Assembly: GCA_001897515.1 (NCBI GenBank)
Contig: MKTA01000018.1
Location: 210,278 to 274,277, forward strand
From: Bacteroidetes bacterium 41-46
GTDB taxonomy: Bacteria; Bacteroidota; Bacteroidia; Bacteroidales; UBA932
DNA: 64,000 nt
Direction of reading: 5' to 3'
The translations under genes and the position numbers were made by a program. Shown piece by piece: positions 44,688-53,945 of this stretch (the first letter of the stretch is position 1; each line of letters starts with the position of its first letter). The notes beneath the pieces are model-generated. The model did no database searches, was not told the origin of the DNA, and saw only the letters and a program-made list of their open reading frames with translations.

Positions 44688-45329
44688 TTATAGCTTTTTT
44701 TTAAGCAAAGCTGGGTTTCCCGAATATATGCCCTTATTAAGAATATTTTTTCTGACGAAAGACCCAGCTGAAATAATACAACCATTTGATATAGATACCC
44801 CATTTGCCAGAACAGCTTGGCTACCAACGAAAGTTCCTTTTCCAATTATGCAATTACCATTTATCATTGCTCCGGTTGAAATATGACAGAAATCTTCAAC
44901 AATAGTATCGTGTTCAATATTAGCGAAAGTATTTATTATACATCCTTCACCAATTTTTGCATCAGCATTTAAAACCGCTTGATGCATAATTACTGTTCCA
45001 CTACCGATTGTACAATACTTTGAAACCTGTGCTGAACTGGCTACTATTGTTGCTAATTTACCTCCTGCCATAATTATTTTATCATGAATCTTTATGCGGT
45101 GGCTAGCATTACTTATTTGGCCAACAGTTACAATAAATAAAGCGCTGTCTTTATAATCAGACAAATTATCATCTGTCCCAATTATTGAGTATCCGAGGAC
45201 TTTCTTCCCAACATTTTCGGGTATGTCCAGTATGCCTAAAATTTTATATCCTGCACTTTCAGCAACATCAATTACTGATTTACAATGGCCACCACCACCA
45301 ACAAGAATTAGATTCATTGTTTGCATCAT
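44688..45329 (-). CDS. legH: Acetyltransferase of the nonulosonate pathway (LegH/NeuD-like)
   Basis: A 213-residue PglD/NeuD-family protein with MNLILVGGGGHCKSVIDVAE at the N-terminus and hexapeptide repeats in the C-terminal half (IGEGCIINTFANIEHDTIVE with the catalytic His). In the leg pathway it N-acetylates the 4-amino sugar made by LegC. Its ATG overlaps the legC stop by 4 bp. It is distinct from the copy at 20871, which goes with the bacillosamine genes. Confidence 0.9.
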   Translation of the reverse strand: MMQTMNLILVGGGGHCKSVIDVAESAGYKILGILDIPENVGKKVLGYSIIGTDDNLSDYKDSALFIVTVGQISNASHRIKIHDKIIMAGGKLATIVASSAQVSKYCTIGSGTVIMHQAVLNADAKIGEGCIINTFANIEHDTIVEDFCHISTGAMINGNCIIGKGTFVGSQAVLANGVSISNGCIISAGSFVRKNILNKGIYSGNPALLKKKL

Positions 45330-46468
45330 AAGATTACACTACTAGGAATGTTGACCACCCTATCTTCAAACCAAATTGTATTTTTTAAATTATCAGTTTG
45401 GTATGATGAAAACATTGGTAATTTATTCATTAAACGCCAAACAGGGCGAGTCATAATGCCATTATCGTTGGAGAATTGGAGGAAATCTGTTTGTGCTTCT
45501 TTGTCTTTCATCAATAGGATATTTAGCCAGTAATTTGATTTGCAATTATTGGGTTCGCAGAAAAATTCAATTTCATCAAATTGAGAAAAATAGTCTTTAT
45601 ATTTCTCAGCAATTACCCTTTTGTTAAGTAGAAAACTATCAAGATTTTCCATCTGGGCACATCCGAGTGCTGCATTAATATTCGGCATGCGGTAATTGTA
45701 TCCAATATGTTCGTGTACAAATTCCCATTTATGTGGAACTTTTGCCTGGGTTGTAAGATGTTTTGCTAATTTTCCCAATTCTTCATCTTGGAATATAAGC
45801 ATCCCTCCACCACCAGTTGTAATGGTTTTGTTTCCATTGAAACTTATTACACCTACTTTTCCAAAAGTCCCGGTATGTTTTCCTTTGTAAAAACTCCCAA
45901 GACTTTCTGCAGCATCTTCAACCAATTCAATATGATACCTTTCGCACAATTCAACTAATTCATCCAAATGTACGGGATGCCCGAATGTATGCATAGGAAC
46001 ACAGGCCTTAATCCTCCGCCCTGTTTTCCTATTAAGGCAAATATTACCTTTTACTTCGCAATTTTCATTTAACCATTTGCTCATGGCAATAGGAGAGAGG
46101 CCCATTGTGTCTCGGTCTACGTCGATGAAAACAGGATGTGCACCTATATAACTGATTGCATTACAAGTCGCGATAAATGTAAGAGCCTGAGTAATTACCT
46201 CGTCGCCCTTCTCAACACCAACAAGCATCATAGCCATATGAAGAGCGTTAGTTCCGTTTACACACACAACTGCCTTCTTTGCTCCGGTATAATCTTCCAT
46301 CATCTCTTCAAATCTATCGACAAATTTGCCTACACTTGAGACATAGGTACTATCAATACATTCGTTAAGATACTTCTTTTCGTTTCCAACGAATTTTGGA
46401 GCATGAAGAGGAATAAGCCCCTCATAACCATATAGCTGACGAATGAAGTCTACAATATCTTTATACAT
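45326..46468 (-). CDS. legC: LegC-type nucleotide-sugar aminotransferase
   Basis: A 380-residue DegT-family PLP enzyme: IPLHAPKFVGNEKKYLNECI (typical LegC N-terminus), VCVNGTNALHMAMMLVGVEK, VEDAAESLGSFYKGKHTGTF, and SFNGNKTITTGGGGML with the PLP Lys. It aminates C4 of the 4-keto sugar made by LegB. It overlaps legB by 8 bp and legH by 4 bp. Confidence 0.93.
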   Translation of the reverse strand: MYKDIVDFIRQLYGYEGLIPLHAPKFVGNEKKYLNECIDSTYVSSVGKFVDRFEEMMEDYTGAKKAVVCVNGTNALHMAMMLVGVEKGDEVITQALTFIATCNAISYIGAHPVFIDVDRDTMGLSPIAMSKWLNENCEVKGNICLNRKTGRRIKACVPMHTFGHPVHLDELVELCERYHIELVEDAAESLGSFYKGKHTGTFGKVGVISFNGNKTITTGGGGMLIFQDEELGKLAKHLTTQAKVPHKWEFVHEHIGYNYRMPNINAALGCAQMENLDSFLLNKRVIAEKYKDYFSQFDEIEFFCEPNNCKSNYWLNILLMKDKEAQTDFLQFSNDNGIMTRPVWRLMNKLPMFSSYQTDNLKNTIWFEDRVVNIPSSVIL

Positions 46469-47438
46469 TGTATATACTTGATTTATATTTTTTCAAGTTC
46501 TCCTTATCTAAAAACCATTTAATAGTTTCTCGAAGCCCGGATTCAATTGTAAATGAAGGAGTAAAACCTGTTAATGCTTTGATCTTACTATTATCTCCCC
46601 ATAAACGAAAGACCTCTGAATTTTGAGGGCGAATGCGTTGATTGTCTTCAATAAACTTAACATCTGACCCCATTATTTCTGCAATTAACTCAAAAGTGTT
46701 TAACATCGAAATTTCGAAATTACTTGCAATATTTACTTCCTGTCCAATTGCTTCATCACAATTGGATAGTTCGATAAAACCCTTACAGGTATCTTTTACG
46801 AAACTAAAATCTCTTGTAGGAGTTAAGTCTCCAAGCATTATCTCTTTTTTGCCTGATGCAATTTGAGAAATAATTGTAGGGATAATTGCTCTGGCAGATT
46901 GTCGCGGCCCGTATGTATTAAAAGGTCTGGCAATTATCACTGGAAGTTCAAATGCATTATAGAAACTCATTGCAATTGCATCGGCACCTATTTTTGTTGC
47001 AGAATATGGCGATTGTGGTTGTTTAGGGTGATTTTCATCTATTGGTACATATTTCGCTGTACCATATACCTCTGATGTGGAAGTTACAATAATTCGTTTG
47101 ACGTCATTCTCTTTAGCCGCCTGACATATATTTAGTGTTCCCTTGATGTTAGTGTCAACATAACTCTCAGGTGCTATATAAGAATATGGGATTGCTATTA
47201 GTGCTGCCAAATGAAAAATAATATTCACATCTTTAGTTATATGTTTACAGAAATATGGATCTCTCACATCTCCTGAAATTACTTCTAAATTTGGATGAGT
47301 AATACCCTCCAACCATCCCCAGTTATTAAATGAGTTGTAATAGGACAATGCTTTTACATAAAATCCTTGCTCTAGTAGCATTTCTGTGAGGTGTGAGCCA
47401 ATAAATCCGTCAGCCCCTGTAATGAGAACTTTATACAT
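46461..47438 (-). CDS. legB: LegB-type NAD-dependent nucleotide-sugar 4,6-dehydratase
   Basis: A 325-residue extended SDR: KVLITGADGFIGSHLTEMLL, the LegB-like ALSYYNSFNNWGWLE, VTSTSEVYGTAKYVPIDENH, QSPYSATKIGADAIAMSFYN with Tyr and Lys, and RPFNTYGPRQSARAIIPTII. It starts the legionaminic-type pathway by making the 4-keto-6-deoxy sugar. It is first in the leg block, 14 bp after the UDP-sugar dehydrogenase. Confidence 0.93.
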   Translation of the reverse strand: MYKVLITGADGFIGSHLTEMLLEQGFYVKALSYYNSFNNWGWLEGITHPNLEVISGDVRDPYFCKHITKDVNIIFHLAALIAIPYSYIAPESYVDTNIKGTLNICQAAKENDVKRIIVTSTSEVYGTAKYVPIDENHPKQPQSPYSATKIGADAIAMSFYNAFELPVIIARPFNTYGPRQSARAIIPTIISQIASGKKEIMLGDLTPTRDFSFVKDTCKGFIELSNCDEAIGQEVNIASNFEISMLNTFELIAEIMGSDVKFIEDNQRIRPQNSEVFRLWGDNSKIKALTGFTPSFTIESGLRETIKWFLDKENLKKYKSSIYNV

Positions 47439-47452
47439 ATTTTGAAAATATT

Positions 47453-48721
47453 TTATAGTCGATGGCTAGTTAATTCTTTATCTATTATGCCTTTTACATC
47501 ATAAATCACACAGCCATTATCTATAAGTTCCTTCATATTGATTTGCAGGAACTCAATGTGTGCAACAGCTAAAATAATTGCTCCATATTTATTTGTTATG
47601 GGATAATTAGTCAAAGTAGAAATGCCATATTCTCGCATCACCTCTTCTGGTTTTGCCCAAGGGTCATACACATCCACTTCCATATCATATTCGTGTAGTT
47701 CGCGGTAGATGTCAATTGCTTTGGTATTGCGAATATCGGGACAGTTTTCTTTAAAAGTTATGCCAAGCATTAATGCTTTTGTTCCTTTAATCGGTATCTG
47801 TTTTTTTATCATAAGTTTTACAACCTCAGTGGCAATGTATTTACCCATACTGTCGTTCATTCGACGTCCGGCCAGAATTATCTCCGGATTATAACCATAC
47901 TCCTGTGCCTTTTGAGCCAGGTAGTAAGGGTCAACTCCTATGCAGTGTCCGCCCACCAGTCCCGGCTTAAAGGGGAGGAAGTTCCACTTCGTACCTGCTG
48001 CTTCGAGCACGGCCTGGGTATCTATGCCCATCAGGTTAAATATCTTGGCCAGCTCATTCACAAAAGCAATATTGATATCGCGCTGAGAGTTCTCTATAAC
48101 CTTTGCTGCTTCGGCTACTTTGATAGATGGAGCCAGATGGGTTCCGGCAGTAATAACAGAGCTGTATACTTCGTTTACAATCTTCCCTATTTCCGGTGTA
48201 GAGCCTGAGGTTACCTTTTTGATTTTTTCTACTGTATGCTCTTTGTCTCCGGGGTTAATCCGCTCGGGGCTGTAACCGGCGTAGAAATCTTCGTTGAATT
48301 TAAGACCGCTCACCCTCTCAACTACAGGCAGACAATCCTCCTCGGTAGCTCCGGGATAAACGGTGGATTCATATACAACGATATCGCCTTTGGAAATAAC
48401 CATCCCCACCGTTTCGCTCGCTTTAATCAGCGGAGTGAGGTCCGGGCGGTTGTTCTTATCAACAGGTGTGGGAACAGCAACAACATAAAAATTGCAATCG
48501 CGAATATCCTCAATATTTGATGAACATACAAAACCCTTTGCCAGGGCAGACTGTAGCAGGTTATCCTCCACCTCAAGCGTAGAGTCGTGCCCCTCCATCA
48601 ATGCCTTCACACGTGCTGCATTCACATCAAAACCTATTGTTTTATATTTTGTAGAGAATAGTCTGGCTAATGGAAGCCCTACATAACCGAGGCCGATTAC
48701 TGCGATTTTTATCTTTTCCAT
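47453..48721 (-). CDS. wbpO: UDP-N-acetylhexosamine 6-dehydrogenase (WbpO/TviB-like)
   Basis: A 422-residue nucleotide-sugar dehydrogenase with two oxidations at C6: IAVIGLGYVGLPLARLFSTK for NAD, VVAVPTPVDKNNRPDLTPLI, YESTVYPGATEEDCLPVVER, YSPERINPGD, and the active site FLPFKPGLVGGHCIGVDPYY with its Cys. Frame start at 48796, but MEKIKIAVIG at 48721 is the family start. With the WbpP-like epimerase upstream the product should be UDP-GalNAcA, as in the Vi antigen and P. aeruginosa O6 pathways; UDP-ManNAcA is the alternative. Confidence 0.9.
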   Translation of the reverse strand: MEKIKIAVIGLGYVGLPLARLFSTKYKTIGFDVNAARVKALMEGHDSTLEVEDNLLQSALAKGFVCSSNIEDIRDCNFYVVAVPTPVDKNNRPDLTPLIKASETVGMVISKGDIVVYESTVYPGATEEDCLPVVERVSGLKFNEDFYAGYSPERINPGDKEHTVEKIKKVTSGSTPEIGKIVNEVYSSVITAGTHLAPSIKVAEAAKVIENSQRDINIAFVNELAKIFNLMGIDTQAVLEAAGTKWNFLPFKPGLVGGHCIGVDPYYLAQKAQEYGYNPEIILAGRRMNDSMGKYIATEVVKLMIKKQIPIKGTKALMLGITFKENCPDIRNTKAIDIYRELHEYDMEVDVYDPWAKPEEVMREYGISTLTNYPITNKYGAIILAVAHIEFLQINMKELIDNGCVIYDVKGIIDKELTSHRL

Positions 48722-48740
48722 AAATTGAGGTGTAGTTTTT

Positions 48741-49742
48741 TTATCTGATATTATTCCAATACCACTCTGTTGCAAGTTCAAAGCCCTGCTTGGCACTAAA
48801 TTGTGGGTTATAATTTAAGATTGATTTTGCTTTTTCAATTGAGGCTTGCGAATGAGGAATATCCCCCGCTCTGTATGGGCCGTATTGAGGTTCAATGGAG
48901 CTAATCTCTTTGTCAAATTTGGCGAGGCTATCTCTGAGTATGCTAAATAGTTCATTAAGTGATGTATTCCCTCCGTATGCTACATTAAATACTCGATTAA
49001 TATATCCCTCTCTGTTTGTTAAACTTTTAGACTCTGTAACTATTGATTTTTCGTTTGCCTCAACAACATTTGCCACATATGTGAAGTCTCTGGAGTACTC
49101 TCCATTGCCATTGATAAGAGGTTGCTGATGATTGATCAGCTGCTTTACCCATAGCGGGATAACTGCAGCGTAAGCTCCGTTTGGATCCTGTCTTTTACCA
49201 AAAACATTAAAGTATCTGAGACCAATGCACTCCATCCCATAGGTTTTGGCAAATACATCTGCATAAAGCTCGTTTACATATTTGGTTATTGCATATGGAG
49301 ATAGTGGCTTTCCTATTATATCTTCAACCTTTGGAAGGGCAGGGGAGTCCCCGTAGGTGCTTGAAGAGGCTGCATAGATGAATCTCTTAACTCCATTATC
49401 TCTCGAAGCTACAAGCATATTGAGAAATCCTCCTACATTTACTTCGTTAGAGGTGATAGGGTCTTTTATTGAGCGTGGAACCGACCCAAGGGCAGCCTGG
49501 TGCAGAACATAGTCAACACCTGTTGTTGACTTGAGACAGGTTGAGAGATCTCTGATATCTCCCTCAATTAAAGAGAAGTTATGATTTTCAAAAAAAGGCT
49601 CTATGTTTTTTTTAAATCCTGTTGAGAAGTTGTCCAGACAAACAACAGTATGACCCCTCTCCAGAAAGTGTTCACAAAGGTTAGAGCCGATAAAACCGGC
49701 TCCACCTGTGACAAGAATATTTAGATTACTCATTTGATTCAT
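48741..49742 (-). CDS. wbpP: UDP-GlcNAc 4-epimerase (WbpP/TviC-like)
   Basis: A 333-residue extended SDR: NILVTGGAGFIGSNLCEHFL, CLDNFSTGFKKNIEPFF, VLHQAALGSVPRSIKDPITS, AASSSTYGDSPALPK, SPYAITKYVNELYADVF and LRYFNVFGKRQDPNGAYAAV, matching WbpP closely in layout. It interconverts UDP-GlcNAc and UDP-GalNAc (and the uronic acids). ATG at 49742 or 49733. It precedes the dehydrogenase by 19 bp. Confidence 0.92.
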   Translation of the reverse strand: MNQMSNLNILVTGGAGFIGSNLCEHFLERGHTVVCLDNFSTGFKKNIEPFFENHNFSLIEGDIRDLSTCLKSTTGVDYVLHQAALGSVPRSIKDPITSNEVNVGGFLNMLVASRDNGVKRFIYAASSSTYGDSPALPKVEDIIGKPLSPYAITKYVNELYADVFAKTYGMECIGLRYFNVFGKRQDPNGAYAAVIPLWVKQLINHQQPLINGNGEYSRDFTYVANVVEANEKSIVTESKSLTNREGYINRVFNVAYGGNTSLNELFSILRDSLAKFDKEISSIEPQYGPYRAGDIPHSQASIEKAKSILNYNPQFSAKQGFELATEWYWNNIR

Positions 49743-49810
49743 AAATATAAAAAATCCCGGTCAGTCCCATTTGGTATGACCTTTTCTAATTTTCGCAACT
49801 TGAGTGCGAT

Positions 49811-50362
49811 TTAAAATATATCCCCGGCAGACCATACCAGTAGGGTTTTGGTCTTGTCGGGGATAAATTGTTCTGCTTCCTCGGGCGATACGGTAATGTA
49901 CCTTATCTTGAACGAAACACTCTCTTCTGCTTTTCTTACGAGTCTGTTCAAATACTCGTGGTCGAAGTTTTTACCAACCAATAATAGGTCTAAAATATTG
50001 CCTGGGTTGCCCTGTGCAAAGTCGTTGATGATGTACCCTTTCTCCAGTTCACCTATCTGATTTACAACATTATCAACAATCTCCTCTATGCCTACATACT
50101 TTAAAAGTAGGCGATGCATATCTTTGAAGTATGGATGCTTTGTATTTGCCTGGTAAACCTTTTTATTCTGCTGTGTTTTTGATTCTATTAGGTTGGCCTC
50201 TTCAAACCGATTGAGTTCCTGCCGTATGCCGTTGGTACTCTCACCAAATTCATCTGATAAATTTCGTAGATAGGCTGTAGTGTTGCTGTTGATAAAAAAT
50301 TTTATCAACAGCTTTATACGGGTTTTAGAAGTTATCAGACTTTCTAGCATAATATTGAGCAT
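49811..50362 (-). CDS. Winged-helix regulator with nucleotidyltransferase-like C-terminus
   Basis: A 183-residue protein. Residues 1-80 form a winged helix (ITSKTRIKLLIKFFINSN, YLRNLSDEFGESTNGIRQEL). The C-terminal half (GNILDLLLVGKNFDHEYLNR) resembles the MNT nucleotidyltransferase core strand, but without an obvious GSxAxGxxxxxSDxD motif. Such proteins are common within glycan loci of Bacteroidota and are thought to regulate them. It lies between wzz and wbpP. No NusG/UpxY-like antiterminator is seen in the locus. Confidence 0.8.
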   Translation of the reverse strand: MLNIMLESLITSKTRIKLLIKFFINSNTTAYLRNLSDEFGESTNGIRQELNRFEEANLIESKTQQNKKVYQANTKHPYFKDMHRLLLKYVGIEEIVDNVVNQIGELEKGYIINDFAQGNPGNILDLLLVGKNFDHEYLNRLVRKAEESVSFKIRYITVSPEEAEQFIPDKTKTLLVWSAGDIF

Positions 50363-50388
50363 ATTTATTACTCAACAATAGTACGAAA

Positions 50389-51537
50389 TTAAACAATTTT
50401 TGGAATAAACCTATATTTTTTAATGTTTTGGATAAAATTTTCTTCAAGATATGGTACGACAAATACTACTCCTATGGCAATAATCAGTCCCAGGAAAGTG
50501 TATATAAATAGCATCATTGTCCTCCTTGGCCCGCTTTTCTCATTAGGTACAACAACAGGTTCTATTATTGTAAGTATCGGAGTGGTTTCTGTAACGGCAA
50601 TCTTCGCCTGCTCTTTTTGTTTAGCGAGTTCTGTATATATTCCTAAAAGAAGATTATATTCGGATATAAGCTTTTCCTCTTGTGTTTTGGCAACTGCCGA
50701 TGATAAACTCTTGTTTGCATCCCTGAATCTTGCAAGTTCTGCCTGTTTTGACTCAAAGTTTCTTTTCCCCTCTTCATAATTCCTTTCGACAAATTCAAGA
50801 TTATTTGCTACCTTTTCTAATTTTAATTCAGTGATGTATTTCTGCAATAGCTCTTGCCCCTTTTGTGCCAGTTCTGCAGCAAGAATAGGTTCGGGCATGT
50901 TTGAAGAGAGCGATATATACCCATCTTTACTGTTGACATTAAGATTTAAACTTGTGTTTAATAAATCAGCGATTTTTTTCTCTTTTATGGTCAATGATTG
51001 CAGAGATGAGGAGTCTGACTTTTCTGTATCTGTTTCGACAGGTTTACCTTTTATAGCCCCAATAATGACTCCCGGCAGTCCGATTGTATATTTTTTTATT
51101 GCCCGGATTAAACTAAACTTTTGATACTTTTTATCGGTGTAGTATTCATATAACGAAATCGGCTCTTCTACTCCAATAAAGTGAAATTTTGAATAGATTA
51201 ACTCTTTCTGAAAGTTAACATTAGTCATTATTATTGGATAGACAGTAGGTGAGAGAACCTCTCCTGAGCTCATTGAACCAAGGTTAATTCCTGCCATTGC
51301 AGCAAGTCCTCCCAAACTTCCTCCGGGGCTCTTCTGTCCTGTTTGTGGTACCATGGTGCAGGAGGCGGTGTAGACATTTGGTGTAGATATGGCAATGATA
51401 AAACCTAAAACTGCAAAAACAGCTGTAACCTTTAAAATAAATCTGCGGTTTCTCCATAATTTTTGGATAATCTCAACAAAGTCTATCTCATCCTCTGCCT
51501 GATTCTGTCTGATAATGTCTTTATCTCTCTCTTCCAT
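50389..51537 (-). CDS. wzz: Wzz-type chain-length/polysaccharide co-polymerase protein
   Basis: A 382-residue inner-membrane protein with two flanking TM helices (FILKVTAVFAVLGFIIAIS near residue 35 and TMMLFIYTFLGLIIAIGVVF near 350) and a long periplasmic coiled coil between (EFVERNYEEGKRNFESKQAE). ITETTPILTIIEP-like and VVPNEKSGPRR before the second TM are the Wzz proline-rich motif. No C-terminal BY-kinase domain is attached. It controls chain length or links Wzy to export. It starts on the wza stop codon. Confidence 0.9.
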   Translation of the reverse strand: MEERDKDIIRQNQAEDEIDFVEIIQKLWRNRRFILKVTAVFAVLGFIIAISTPNVYTASCTMVPQTGQKSPGGSLGGLAAMAGINLGSMSSGEVLSPTVYPIIMTNVNFQKELIYSKFHFIGVEEPISLYEYYTDKKYQKFSLIRAIKKYTIGLPGVIIGAIKGKPVETDTEKSDSSSLQSLTIKEKKIADLLNTSLNLNVNSKDGYISLSSNMPEPILAAELAQKGQELLQKYITELKLEKVANNLEFVERNYEEGKRNFESKQAELARFRDANKSLSSAVAKTQEEKLISEYNLLLGIYTELAKQKEQAKIAVTETTPILTIIEPVVVPNEKSGPRRTMMLFIYTFLGLIIAIGVVFVVPYLEENFIQNIKKYRFIPKIV

Positions 51538-53918
51538 CAGAATTGTCTTATTAGAGTTGTTACCATTGCTGCTGTTGATACTACGGAGGTTGTAATTCCG
51601 AGTACCTCTGATAATGAGGTTCCTGATCTCTCTGGCTTTTGCGGAACTATGATTTCACATCCGGGTTCTACACGGGCGCTGAGGCCGGTGGCGACTTTTC
51701 CGTTCATATAGACTATATATGGTCGTTTTTTTGCTCTGTATGCATACCCGCCGGCGTTGTTAATATATTTACCTATGGTCATTCCTTTTGAATAGGTTAC
51801 TGTGTTTGGATACATAACTGCTCCGGAAATCTTTACTGTTCCGTTGTATGTAGGAATATCCAACACATCTCCCTCTCTGAGAACAATGTCATCCTCACCA
51901 CCGGGATTTGCCATAGCCTTTTGAAGATCAATACCCACATAGTATGAATTGCTGATATCCTCTTCATCAATCATTAAAGAGTCTTTTCCCTGACTCTTCG
52001 CAAGCTCTAGGGTTGCCTCAAGTCTGGCTCTCTCATCTTTGTCCATCTGCCTAAGTAGTCTTGCGCCCTGAATGTACGCGCTCTCCGTTAATCCTCCCGC
52101 CCTTTGTACAAGCGATGATAGCCTTTCATCTCTAGTCTTTTTGGTATATAGACCTGAGAAGAGAATCTCTCCAATTACTGAGACATTCTGCTGAACTTCG
52201 TATCCGGGAGAGCGTCTAACTGTGACGATATCAAATGGCTGCAGAACAAACTTTTTGTCTCCGGAGATAATTAATCCATTCTCCAGTGCAAATGTGAATG
52301 TTTCGCTCTTTCTGTCAGATTCGGCAGTGCTCATAGGGTTTTTAATTCTTCTTGCCACATCTACTCTTGCTCTGGATGCAGATTCCAGTAAACCGCCACC
52401 CTGAACAATAAGGTCCTCAATGCTCATGTTTCTTGCATAGGGATAGGAACCGGGACGCTTAATCTCTCCTGAAAGGGTTACATTGCGCTCATCTCTAAGC
52501 TCATCCTGAGATGGAACATATAGCCTGTCATTGCGTTTAAGTTTTATATCAGGAAGATTATTGTTTATAAGCATTCCAAGGTTGATTGACTCAACCGTAA
52601 TTGAGAGGTCCGGATTCTCTCTGTAGAGCAGGGCTCTACCCAGGAAGGCATCTTCAGTAGGCCCTTCAGCTGCCATTATAAGTCCCTTTAGCGTTGAGAT
52701 CTTTTCACCAAGAGCGAATGTTCCCGGTCTGAATACAGCTCCCTCAATTACCACTCTGTTTTCGTATCTCTCCAGAATAGCCCCAACTGTGACAACATCT
52801 CCGTCCGCGAGTTTAAAAGAGTTGTAATCAACAGCCTCAATAGTATGGACGCTCTGCTCTTTCTCTCCCTTTCTCTCGATCAGAAGGCTTGATTTATATG
52901 CATTACCACTGAATCCTCCGGCGAATGATATAATATTCTCAATAGTCTCACCATCCTTCATTTCGTAATACATGGGTCTTTTAACCTCTCCGCTAAGCAT
53001 CACCCTGGCTCTGTATGGTTCAACCTTTACAAGGTCTCCGTCTCTAAGAGCTATGTCAGAGCTACTGTCTCCTTTAAGCAGATAGTCATAAACATCCGCA
53101 GTTGCAATTAGTTTGCCTGCTCTGTAAACCTTGATATCTCTTAGACTTCCAATCTCGTTAATTCCCCCTGCTGAATAGAGCGCATGGAAAACTGTTGATA
53201 GAGAGGAGAGGGCGTAGGTACCTGGTACCTCTACCTCACCCATTACATTAACCTGTATTGTCCTTGTCTTTCCCAGTGAAATGCTCATGAATGTGCCGGG
53301 CTGTGCCGACGCCAGGTCTGAGTAGATTCTGCTGAATGACCTTTTTATTCTGTTTCTGGCATCTTTTATCTGAAGTCCAGCAACATGAATTGGCCCCACT
53401 CCGGATGCAACAATCTTCCCATCCGGAGATACTGTAAGAGACACATTAAGCTCACTGTTGCCCCAGATATCTATTAGTACCTCGTCACCTGCTCCCAGAA
53501 TATAGCTCTCGGGTGTAGGGAGGTTCATATTTGGCTGGAAGGTAAGCTTAGGGTTTGAGAATGTGCTCCTCCCAAACAGACTGTCCTTTTTTGCTTTTGT
53601 GCCGGCAATTATTGATTCCCACTCCTGTGGGTTTGGAAAGTTAATCAGTGTTTCGCGCTCGCGACTCTCTGATATCTGTGTTGAACTTGTTCCGCTCTGT
53701 TGAATTGACCCCGACTCGTACTGAGCCTTTATCCTCTGCAGTTGCTCCATTGTCACCCCCTTGGAGGCGAGCTCAGTGACTATCTGCTCCTGGGATTTGC
53801 CTGATGTGCTCAGCCTCTTAAGCTCTGCAACTACCTGCTGGTCGCTCATCTGAGCAAAAAGGGCAGTTGTTGTAATCAGCACTGCCGCTAGTGTAATCAA
53901 TCTTTTTGCAATTCTCAT
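51537..53918 (-). CDS. wza: Wza-like outer-membrane polysaccharide export protein (SLBB)
   Basis: A 793-residue protein with a signal peptide (MRIAKRLITLAAVLITTTALFAQ), a polysaccharide export domain (YILGAGDEVLIDIWG, then DGKIVASGVGPIHVAGL), and several SLBB repeats (such as VNVMGEVEVPGTYALSSLST, VMLSGEVKRPMYYEMKDGET and VTLSGEIKRPGSYPYARNMS), ending with a hydrophobic segment. It forms the outer-membrane exit channel with Wzz. At nearly 800 residues it is the long multi-SLBB type usual in Bacteroidota. ATG at 53918 is preferred to the TTG at 53936. Confidence 0.92.
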   Translation of the reverse strand: MRIAKRLITLAAVLITTTALFAQMSDQQVVAELKRLSTSGKSQEQIVTELASKGVTMEQLQRIKAQYESGSIQQSGTSSTQISESRERETLINFPNPQEWESIIAGTKAKKDSLFGRSTFSNPKLTFQPNMNLPTPESYILGAGDEVLIDIWGNSELNVSLTVSPDGKIVASGVGPIHVAGLQIKDARNRIKRSFSRIYSDLASAQPGTFMSISLGKTRTIQVNVMGEVEVPGTYALSSLSTVFHALYSAGGINEIGSLRDIKVYRAGKLIATADVYDYLLKGDSSSDIALRDGDLVKVEPYRARVMLSGEVKRPMYYEMKDGETIENIISFAGGFSGNAYKSSLLIERKGEKEQSVHTIEAVDYNSFKLADGDVVTVGAILERYENRVVIEGAVFRPGTFALGEKISTLKGLIMAAEGPTEDAFLGRALLYRENPDLSITVESINLGMLINNNLPDIKLKRNDRLYVPSQDELRDERNVTLSGEIKRPGSYPYARNMSIEDLIVQGGGLLESASRARVDVARRIKNPMSTAESDRKSETFTFALENGLIISGDKKFVLQPFDIVTVRRSPGYEVQQNVSVIGEILFSGLYTKKTRDERLSSLVQRAGGLTESAYIQGARLLRQMDKDERARLEATLELAKSQGKDSLMIDEEDISNSYYVGIDLQKAMANPGGEDDIVLREGDVLDIPTYNGTVKISGAVMYPNTVTYSKGMTIGKYINNAGGYAYRAKKRPYIVYMNGKVATGLSARVEPGCEIIVPQKPERSGTSLSEVLGITTSVVSTAAMVTTLIRQF

Positions 53919-53945
53919 ATATAGGTACTTGTACAATTATCAAAT

